In this document: positions 17,385 through 17,736 of the stretch, piece by piece
Numbering within the stretch: the first letter of the stretch is position 1
Layout of the letters: every line of letters starts with the position of its first letter
Source of the DNA: Candidatus Villigracilis propinquus
Lineage (GTDB): Bacteria; Chloroflexota; Anaerolineae; Anaerolineales; Villigracilaceae
Length of the DNA: 17,736 bases
Assembly (NCBI GenBank): GCA_016714565.1
Contig: JADKDM010000035.1
Coordinates: 1-17,736, forward strand
Direction: 5' to 3'
Made by a program: the position numbers and the translations under genes
Notes under the pieces: generated by a model
What the model was told of the DNA's origin: nothing
Database searches by the model: none
The model's input: the letters and a program-made list of their open reading frames with translations, nothing else

Positions 17385-17736
17385 ATGAAACCCATTGGCG
17401 CAATGGCCCAAGCAGAATTAGCAGCATTGCTCAATCACACCTGCGGAAAAACAAGATTTATGTGACCTTAACATCCAGAAGCAGAACAGCCGTATCCATT
17501 TTACACGATTAATAGATATGTTTCATGGACATCGACTAGGTAGAAGACACGTCACTGACAGAAAAAGATGAATAACGCAATGAAGATTGACTGCAGGAAA
17601 AATCATTTCACTCATCCAGACGCATAATATTACGTTTCCATCCGGTCCTCTTTCCGTAGGCGGGAAGGCAGTAGAGAATATTAAAATAAAAATTATGCAA
17701 CGGAATTTTTACGTGTTGTTTCCCCACAGATTATGT
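17385..17736 (+). CDS. Nucleotidyltransferase-fold protein (AbiEii-like), partial at the right edge, frameshifted
   Basis: ATG at 17385 begins MKPIGAMAQAELAALLNH. In shifting frames I then read KIYVTLTS, RTAVSI, NRYVS, MDID and VEDTSLT followed by DRKK-like text, then NHFTHPDA, SVGGKAVENIKIKIM-like and EFLRVVSP. The order G-(G)-T-A-V-S-I ... D-I-D matches the nucleotidyltransferase signature (glycine-serine/threonine motif followed by the metal-binding Asp-x-Asp). The glycines are read as arginines because of base changes or indels. Proteins like this follow a small winged-helix gene in AbiE-type and related toxin-antitoxin or defence pairs. The function is inferred and the C-terminus is outside the window. 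Confidence 0.58.

Noticed and set aside
1..17736. CRISPR array
   Set aside because: No regularly spaced short direct repeats are visible; the only long direct repeats are the protein-coding units of the protease.

Overview
The window looks like a bacterial chromosome segment, most likely from the Chloroflexota (Anaerolineae). This rests on gene content and style: a secreted S8 protease with long internal repeats, a receiver-GGDEF protein ending in an AGDEF-type site, and paired AzlC/AzlD. It is an inference, not a proof. GC content is moderate in the centre (about 4.2-15.5 kb) and clearly lower at both ends (about 1-4.1 kb and 16.7-17.7 kb). Nearly every recognisable gene is broken by single-base indels, while start codons, ribosome sites, stops, family lengths and catalytic motifs survive across the breaks. 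I therefore read most genes as frameshifted by sequence error. The alternative of real decay, especially at the AT-rich ends, stays open. Gene spans below are reconstructed across frames.

Left, minus strand, 34-3490: a surface-polysaccharide cassette that single-frame ORF calling misses. In transcription order it holds an MBOAT O-acyltransferase (3490-2046), an SGNH-like protein of the kind that accompanies MBOATs (2030-1042) and an ABC-2 polysaccharide-export permease (901-34). The export ATPase would lie beyond the left edge.

Minus strand, 4183-8449: a two-gene unit. First comes a lipoprotein (8449-7751) that is a stand-alone copy of the propeptide of its neighbour. Then comes a secreted subtilisin-like S8 protease (7712-4183) with propeptide, catalytic domain, CARDB-like domain and alternating C-terminal repeats. 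A 475-base intergenic stretch with palindromic repeats separates it from the next cluster.

Minus strand, 8925-12437: the dTDP-L-rhamnose pathway in the order rfbC, rfbB, rfbA, rfbD. With the cassette on the left it suggests a rhamnose-containing, O-acylated surface glycan exported by an ABC transporter.

Plus strand, 12735-14385: thiol peroxidase (tpx) with a terminator, then azlC and azlD (branched-chain amino-acid export). A 139-base element with 11-base inverted ends and a strong hairpin terminator follow. On the minus strand, 15452-14552, lies a receiver-GGDEF protein.

Right, plus strand: a tRNA-Met gene with a near-consensus promoter, followed 60 bases later by a tyrosine recombinase. 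This is the classic left end of an integrative element. Inside it, after an unassigned AT-rich gap, a small winged-helix regulator is followed directly by a nucleotidyltransferase-fold gene that runs off the right edge. That pair resembles the organisation of AbiE-type toxin-antitoxin or defence modules.
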